From contig JADBYT010000001.1 in NCBI GenBank assembly GCA_020402865.1, forward strand, positions 124,001 to 188,000: a stretch of 64,000 bases of DNA, written 5' to 3'. Below the pieces are notes generated by a model. It did no database searches. It was not told where the DNA came from and worked only from the letters and a program-made list of their open reading frames with translations. A program made the position numbers and the translations under genes. Source of the stretch: Bacteroidota bacterium. GTDB taxonomy: Bacteria; Bacteroidota; Bacteroidia; Palsa-965. Shown one piece after another: positions 62,647 to 64,000 of the stretch (position 1 is the stretch's first letter; each line of letters begins with the position of its first letter).

Positions 62647-64000
62647 ATGAAACGTCTGCTGCTATTTGTTGTGTTCTTCTTTGCTGTATTTGCAGCGAAA
62701 GCCACACACAATATAGCCGGCGAAATAACCACACGCTGTGTAGGGCCGGGCTACAACGTAATTGAAGTAACCGTAACAACCTATACCGATTCAAACAGTC
62801 CGGCCGACCGTTGTGAATTAATTGTAGAGTGGGGCGATGGCAATTCGGAAATTGTTTATCGTGTGGACGGGCCTGCGGGCAATTGCCCTTCTCCTTCTAC
62901 TATGGGCATTCTGCTTGGCAGCAGCTACCCCAATATTCAGGTAAACTACTACCGGGCCACACACACGTATCCGGGCCCAAGCGGAGTCACCCCGTACATC
63001 ATCCGAATGAAAGATCCGAACAGGGTTGCCGGCATCGTAAATATTCCCAACTCGGTAAACGAACCTTTTTACCTGCAAACTGAGGTGTTTGTGGATCCCA
63101 ACATTGGTTGCAATTCCACACCCGCACTCACCAGTTTACCGCTTGATAAAGCCTGCACCGGTTCGTGCTTTTATCACAATGCCGGAGCAGTTGATCCTGA
63201 CGGCGACAGCCTTTCATATCGTGTAGGGCCTTGCCTTGATACACTTGGCAATCCCATTGCCGGATACCAGCTGCCCAATGTGGCCGGAGGCGGTAATTTG
63301 CAAATAGATCCGGTAACCGGCGATCTGTCGTGGTGTACACCTCAAATTCAAGGCAAGTACAATCTGGTTATTTATATCGACGAGTGGCGGAGCTTACCCA
63401 ACGGAAACCGGGTACGTATAGGTACTGTGCTTCGCGATATGTCGGTAGATGTAGAAGACAACTGCCAGAATGATCCGCCGCAAATTCCCAATCTGCCCGA
63501 TTTGTGTGTGGATGCCAATACCAATGTAAGCTTCAATTTTACGGTTACCGACCCCAATGCCAGTGACCAAGTGCGTTTGCTTGGACTTGGCGGCGCGTTT
63601 GCTTTGCAGCCTAATCCGGCTGTGCTTACACCAAGTGGTCCGGGCTATTCGCCGCTGCCTATTTCAGCTTCATTTACGTGGACACCCAGTTGCGAAGAAG
63701 TTCGTCTGCAACCGTGGATCGTTACGTTTAAAGCCACCGATAATCACAGCGTTACGCCGTTAACTGATATTGAGTCGGTGCGCATTACGGTGGTGGCTCC
63801 CGGCCCGCCCACGCTCACCGCCACACCGCAGGGCTCGTCGATGACACTCAGCTGGTCTGCAGCGCCATGCAATCCTTCGGGCAACCGGCGTTTGCAATAC
63901 CGTGTTTATCGTCGCAACGGCCCCAGTGGCTGGAATCCGGCCCAGTGCGAAACCGGCGTGCCGGCCTACACCGGCTTTGTGCTGGCAGGTATTGTAAACG
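62647..64000 (+). CDS. Large surface protein, N-terminal part (cut by window end)
   Basis: At least 451 residues; the frame stays open at the window end. A signal peptide (MKRLLLFVVFFFAVFAAKA) precedes a beta-rich region (THNIAGEITTRCVGPGYNVIEVTVTTYTDS) that I have seen at the start of gliding-motility-associated T9SS surface proteins. Around residue 390 onward, fibronectin-III-like strands follow (PTLTATPQGSSMTLSWSA, LQYRVYRR). The C-terminal sorting domain would be outside the window. Confidence 0.78.
   Translation, partial: MKRLLLFVVFFFAVFAAKATHNIAGEITTRCVGPGYNVIEVTVTTYTDSNSPADRCELIVEWGDGNSEIVYRVDGPAGNCPSPSTMGILLGSSYPNIQVNYYRATHTYPGPSGVTPYIIRMKDPNRVAGIVNIPNSVNEPFYLQTEVFVDPNIGCNSTPALTSLPLDKACTGSCFYHNAGAVDPDGDSLSYRVGPCLDTLGNPIAGYQLPNVAGGGNLQIDPVTGDLSWCTPQIQGKYNLVIYIDEWRSLPNGNRVRIGTVLRDMSVDVEDNCQNDPPQIPNLPDLCVDANTNVSFNFTVTDPNASDQVRLLGLGGAFALQPNPAVLTPSGPGYSPLPISASFTWTPSCEEVRLQPWIVTFKATDNHSVTPLTDIESVRITVVAPGPPTLTATPQGSSMTLSWSAAPCNPSGNRRLQYRVYRRNGPSGWNPAQCETGVPAYTGFVLAGIVN

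Noticed and set aside
1-64000. tRNA or rRNA genes
   Set aside because: Scanning for cloverleaf-like segments with GGTTCGA-type T-loops and for rRNA-like stretches in the gaps showed none. A covariance-model search would settle this.

Overview
The window reads as a chromosomal segment of a Bacteroidota bacterium, probably a Flavobacteriales- or Sphingobacteriales-like environmental lineage. The evidence is type IX secretion (T9SS) C-terminal sorting domains, PKD and propeller surface proteins, FecI/FecR-type regulation with an STN-domain partner, start codons without Shine-Dalgarno sequences, and -7 promoter elements of the TAnnTTTG type. No tRNA, rRNA, CRISPR array, insertion sequence or phage gene was recognised.

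Layout: 1-7.8 kb holds surface or secreted proteins, a STAS-like protein, DnaG primase and a membrane histidine kinase. 7.8-16.9 kb is an AT-richer accessory locus: a roughly 700 bp leader region, a 48-residue double-glycine precursor peptide, two large paralogous TPR proteins, a peptidase-containing ABC transporter (C39) and a HlyD-type adaptor. 16.9-29 kb carries MarC, a DUF6671-like protein, a coiled-coil exported protein overlapping a propeller/SpoIIE phosphatase, a DoxX-like membrane protein, RlmN, a SnoaL-like lipoprotein, an amidohydrolase and IspD. 29-34.3 kb is an ECF sigma / FecR / STN locus attached to two surface-repeat proteins. 34.3-42.8 kb contains tyrosine catabolism (HmgA, Hpd), a CPBP protease, a SecD-head-like lipoprotein, TrhO, threonine dehydrogenase and a MORN protein. 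42.9-52.3 kb holds CysS, a glutaminyl-cyclase-like enzyme, LeuS, a DUF3108 protein, tryptophan dioxygenase and a T9SS cargo. 52.3-57.1 kb is the conserved yceD-rpmF-plsX-fabH-accB-accC lipid operon. 57.2-64 kb holds PdxA, an exported protein, leucyl aminopeptidase, MqnC, a lipoprotein and a large surface protein cut by the window end.

The most unusual system is the peptide locus at 8519-16861. The precursor has a textbook GG leader and a 14-residue core with adjacent cysteines. The transporter keeps an intact C39 catalytic triad, so processing and export are well supported. No known RiPP-modifying enzyme is encoded in the operon. Its place is taken by two degenerate NTPase-like/TPR proteins without a visible P-loop. 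The product could be an unmodified or disulfide-containing bacteriocin, or a secreted signal peptide with TPR partners. A second notable system is the ECF sigma locus: its own promoter region and that of a neighbouring repeat-protein gene share an element of AGGGG, 16 bases, then TGTY, which suggests a small autoregulated surface-protein regulon without a TonB receptor.
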